This document shows, in pieces, positions 7,122-9,480 of a stretch of DNA of 9,480 nt (within the stretch, counting starts at the first letter, position 1; each line of letters opens with the position of its first letter). Location of the stretch: contig JAFGSO010000047.1 in the NCBI GenBank assembly GCA_016934605.1, forward strand, positions 1 to 9,480. The letters run 5' to 3'. The stretch comes from Calditrichota bacterium (GTDB taxonomy: Bacteria; Calditrichota; Calditrichia; RBG-13-44-9). The notes below the pieces were generated by a model. That model was not told the origin of the DNA. It saw only the letters and a program-made list of their open reading frames with translations, and searched no databases. Both the position numbers and the translations under genes were made by a program.

Positions 7122-8675
7122 TCAGTGTTTAAAGTGTCTGATACTGGTAAATTTCATTGCCATATCATGTTCATTACATGCATCGATTACTTCCTGATCA
7201 CGAACCGAACCTCCCGGCTCGATAACCGCTCTGATACCCAATCGGGCAGCTTCATCAATTCCATCCCTGAAAGGAAAAAACGCATCGGAGGCCATGACTG
7301 CTCCCTGAAGTGAATGATCTGCCTCCCTGGCTTTCATCCCGGCCAGTTTCACCGAATCAACCCGTGACATCTGTCCGGCACCCACTCCTACCAGCATTCT
7401 GTCTTTCACAAAAATAATTGCATTAGATTTTACATGTTTTACCATCTTCCAGCCAAATATCAAATCACGCTCTTCTGCTTCATCCGGTCTGCGCCGGGTA
7501 ACATCCCGCAAATCCTCCGGATTGCAGGAAATATTATCGGCATCCTGAGCCAATACTCCAATCGGTAGTAACTTAAATTCCAGCCTGGAGTTTTGCATGG
7601 AATAATTTTTTTTAATTATCCTTAAATTTTTCTTGGTTTTTAAAGTATTCAAAGCAGATTCTGAATAACCCGGTGCAATGATACACTCAAAAAAAGTTTC
7701 TGTAATTATTCTGGCAGTCTCTTCATCGATTGTCCGGTTTGCGGCAATGATGCCTCCAAAAGCGGAAACCGGATCACCGGCCCGCGCTGAGCGAAAGGCG
7801 GTCATCAGATCCTCAGCTATTGCCGCACCACACGGATTGGTATGTTTAACTATCGCCACACACGGTTCCGGAAATTCTTCCACAACAGCACCGGCTGCAA
7901 CTGAATCTACATAATTATTGTAGGACATCTCTTTGCCCCACAGTATCTCAATTTCGTTTTTATCCCCAACGCCATCTGGCATGTTATAAACCGCGGCTCT
8001 TTGATGGGGATTTTCCCCATAGCGGAGATCATTCCTTTTTATATAAAAATGAGAAATCCTCCGTGGAAGATTACCAGTCTTTTGAAACGAATCCAGATAA
8101 CCGGTTATTCGTGAATCATAATAAGAAGTGGCAAAAAACAGATCGGAAGCCAGTCTAAGACTAAAATCCCTCGGAATTTTAAAACCGTTTTTCTTCCAGA
8201 TATCCAGAAATTCCTTATACTGATCCGGGTGATGCAATGCGATAACATTTTCATAATTCTTGGCCGCCGCACGAAGCATGGTCGGCCCGCCAATATCAAT
8301 CAGTTCAATCATCTCCGATAATGTTCTGTTCTCCGGAAGGCCCTCCACGAAAGGATAGAGATTCACCACAACCAGGTCTATTGGATCAATTCCCAGTTCT
8401 GCTAATTGTGCCAGGTGATTTTTATCCCTTCGTGCCAGGATGGCTGCATGAATATGAGGGTGGAGCGTCTTTACACGTCCATCCAGAATTTCCCGGAAAC
8501 CGGTTACTTTCTCTACCGGCGTCACTGTCAGTCCCGACTTAGCAAGATAATCAGCCGTTCCTCCGCTGGATATTATTTCAATGTGTTCTTCCTGCAGAGC
8601 TTTGGCCAGTTCCAGCAACCCTGATTTATCCCAGCAGCTCATCAGGGCACGTTTTATAATAATTAATTCGGACAT
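7122..8675 (-). CDS. purH: Bifunctional AICAR transformylase/IMP cyclohydrolase PurH
   Basis: PurH performs the last two steps of IMP synthesis in the cytoplasm: AICAR plus 10-formyl-tetrahydrofolate gives FAICAR, which is then cyclised to IMP. The 517 residues match the usual length. The N-terminal cyclohydrolase domain shows SSGGT at 36-40, GRVKTLHPHIHAAIL at 66-80 and DIGGPTMLRAAAKN at 127-140. The transformylase domain shows LRYGENPHQ at 217-225, the catalytic Lys277-His278 in KHTNPCGAA, SAFGG at 304-308, SDAFFPFRDGID at 463-474 and EPGGSVRDQEVI at 486-497. Both activities should be intact. The ATG at 8675 follows the purN stop by 29 bases and has no clear Shine-Dalgarno. The gene shares its folate cofactor with PurN upstream and sits directly before mreB. 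Confidence 0.98.
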   Translation of the reverse strand: MSELIIIKRALMSCWDKSGLLELAKALQEEHIEIISSGGTADYLAKSGLTVTPVEKVTGFREILDGRVKTLHPHIHAAILARRDKNHLAQLAELGIDPIDLVVVNLYPFVEGLPENRTLSEMIELIDIGGPTMLRAAAKNYENVIALHHPDQYKEFLDIWKKNGFKIPRDFSLRLASDLFFATSYYDSRITGYLDSFQKTGNLPRRISHFYIKRNDLRYGENPHQRAAVYNMPDGVGDKNEIEILWGKEMSYNNYVDSVAAGAVVEEFPEPCVAIVKHTNPCGAAIAEDLMTAFRSARAGDPVSAFGGIIAANRTIDEETARIITETFFECIIAPGYSESALNTLKTKKNLRIIKKNYSMQNSRLEFKLLPIGVLAQDADNISCNPEDLRDVTRRRPDEAEERDLIFGWKMVKHVKSNAIIFVKDRMLVGVGAGQMSRVDSVKLAGMKAREADHSLQGAVMASDAFFPFRDGIDEAARLGIRAVIEPGGSVRDQEVIDACNEHDMAMKFTSIRHFKH

Positions 8676-8704
8676 GCCAGTATTACCAAAAATTAAAAAC
8701 TAAT

Positions 8705-9325
8705 CTAAGAATGAAAAACAACACGGTTCTGCCTTATTTCAAATGACTGCGTTAACAATTTCTTGATAGCCTTCGAAAATAATTCGTGTTCCACAGACAG
8801 GACATTTTCGGCTATTTCATGTGGATTCGTACAATGGCTGATGTCAACCGGAGTCTGCAAAACAATAGGACCTGCGTCGTAATTTTCGTTCACCAGGTGA
8901 ACAGTGACTCCACTTACTTTGGCACCGGAATTAAAGACTGCTTCATGTACATGCATCCCATACATCCCTTTGCCTCCGAAGGAAGGAAGCAGTGCCGGGT
9001 GAATATTAACAATACGGTTGGAGAAGGATTTAACCACATTGTCAGGAATTTTCTTCAGATATCCTGCCAGTATGATCCAATCAACCGAATGCTGTTTTAA
9101 TATCTTTAACAATTCAGTTCCAAATTCAGCTGCATTACTGAAATTTTTTGGAGGAATTATATAACAGGCAATATTTTCATGACTGGCAAATTCGAGTACA
9201 TCAGCCTTTGGATTATCCGCAATCAAACATTCTACCCGGGCCGGAATATTTCCGGTTTGAATGTTTTCATATATTTTCCTGAAATTGCTTCCCCTGCCAG
9301 ATGCAAAAACAGCCAGTTTCTTCAC
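8705..9325 (-). CDS. purN: Phosphoribosylglycinamide formyltransferase PurN
   Basis: PurN formylates GAR to FGAR with 10-formyl-tetrahydrofolate, the third step of purine synthesis, in the cytoplasm. The 206 residues match the family (about 190-215). Visible are the phosphate-binding FASGRGSNF at 7-15, the catalytic Asn107 and His109 in VNIHPALLPSF (106-116), GVTVHLVNENYDAGPI at 139-154 with catalytic Asp150, and a normal C-terminal helix (EHELFSKAIKKLL). The start is a GTG at 9325, giving MKKLAVFASG with initiator Met, supported by AAGGA 9 bases upstream and a promoter just before it. It is the first gene of the run toward lgt. A GAR transformylase of the formate-using PurT type is excluded by fold and length. 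Confidence 0.97.
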   Translation of the reverse strand: MKKLAVFASGRGSNFRKIYENIQTGNIPARVECLIADNPKADVLEFASHENIACYIIPPKNFSNAAEFGTELLKILKQHSVDWIILAGYLKKIPDNVVKSFSNRIVNIHPALLPSFGGKGMYGMHVHEAVFNSGAKVSGVTVHLVNENYDAGPIVLQTPVDISHCTNPHEIAENVLSVEHELFSKAIKKLLTQSFEIRQNRVVFHS

Positions 9326-9334
9326 GGAATATAT

Positions 9335-9339
9335 TCCTT
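9335..9339 (-). promoter_or_regulatory. Ribosome binding site of purN
   Basis: On the minus strand AAGGA is followed by 9 bases and the GTG at 9325. It supports a GTG start that leaves the phosphate-binding loop the usual few residues from the N-terminus. Confidence 0.6.
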
Positions 9340-9352
9340 AATTTAAGCAAAA

Positions 9353-9381
9353 AATATAACACGAATATGCATCTGTATCAA
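9353..9381 (-). promoter_or_regulatory. Sigma70-like promoter of the purN-mre operon
   Basis: On the minus strand TTGATA (9381-9376), a spacer of exactly 17 bases and TATATT (9358-9353) form a near-consensus promoter. Transcription should start near 9346, giving a leader of about 20 bases, too short for a riboswitch. It shares its -10 hexamer and spacing with the lipoprotein promoter at the other end of the cluster. With no comparable promoter or strong terminator inside the gene run, it is the best candidate for driving purN through lgt as one message of roughly 8.6 kb. Confidence 0.6.
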
Positions 9382-9385
9382 AGCT

Positions 9386-9480
9386 AAATATTAAAAGAGA
9401 ACTGCGCCGGCTGGTGGTTGCTCGCAAAGTCAGCTTTGGCTCTCATTCAGATGAAGGGTTGAAAACCAGAGAAATATTAA
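9386..9480. repeat. GC-richer patch bounded by two AAATATTAA words
   Basis: AAATATTAA occurs at 9386-9394 and again at 9472-9480, the last bases of the window. The 77 bases between are richer in G+C than the flanks and hold a small hairpin, CAAAG, TCAG, CTTTG (9425-9438). I see no convincing gene, tRNA or terminator. One plus-strand frame is open from 9360 to the edge but has no ATG and no ribosome binding site. The two words are short and A/T-only, so chance is a real possibility. Confidence 0.3.

Noticed and set aside
9326..9480. Purine riboswitch or PurR-type operator upstream of purN
   Set aside because: The predicted leader is only about 20 bases and I see no guanine aptamer core. I also found no convincing palindromic operator at the promoter.
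9360..9480. Start of a divergent plus-strand gene
   Set aside because: The frame is open to the edge but has no ATG. Its only plausible alternative start, a GTG at 9414, lacks a ribosome binding site, and 22 codons are too few to judge.

Overview
The window shows most of a cell-elongation gene cluster, all on the minus strand, so transcription runs from the right edge to the left. In order of transcription it holds purN, purH, mreB, mreC, mreD, mrdA (PBP2), rodA and lgt, then the first 215 codons of a coiled-coil/TPR lipoprotein that runs off the left edge. There are no RNA genes, CRISPR arrays, insertion sequences or phage genes that I can support. Every complete gene is intact and close to its family's usual length.

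Organism. The Mre/PBP2/RodA set together with a lipoprotein next to lgt indicates a rod-shaped, probably Gram-negative (diderm) bacterium of moderate G+C. From memory, purH directly upstream of mreB-mreC-mreD-mrdA-rodA recurs in the Bacteroidota/Chlorobi (FCB) supergroup. The cysteine-rich forms of Lgt and PBP2 seen here would fit FCB or deltaproteobacterial relatives. I infer an FCB-type lineage, possibly an environmental one, but the species cannot be named from this sequence.

Layout. At 9382-9480 there is a gene-free patch that is locally richer in G+C and bounded by two copies of a 9-base AT-rich word. At 9353-9381 a strong sigma70-like promoter (TTGATA, 17 bases, TATATT) drives purN. PurN and PurH are the two folate-dependent formyl transfer enzymes of purine synthesis, and purH is followed after 29 bases by mreB. 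A 134-base gap containing a perfect hairpin and a weaker U-tailed structure separates mreB from mreC. From mreC to lgt the genes are tightly packed: a TTGA overlap joins mreC and mreD, and the remaining gaps are 12 to 19 bases. Directly after the lgt stop there is a second strong promoter (TTGACT, 17 bases, TATATT) with a good ribosome binding site for the lipoprotein gene.

How the genes work together. MreB filaments on the inner membrane face organise the elongasome. MreC and MreD link MreB to the periplasmic synthases. RodA is the SEDS glycosyltransferase and PBP2 its transpeptidase partner. Lgt attaches diacylglycerol to prolipoproteins, and the next gene encodes a predicted lipoprotein substrate. 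Placing two purine enzymes at the head of the transcript could tie wall growth to nucleotide supply, though that is inference. I do not see a previously undescribed system here. The most useful second looks are the mreB-mreC gap, the PBP2 metal site, the altered Lgt residues and the patch upstream of purN.
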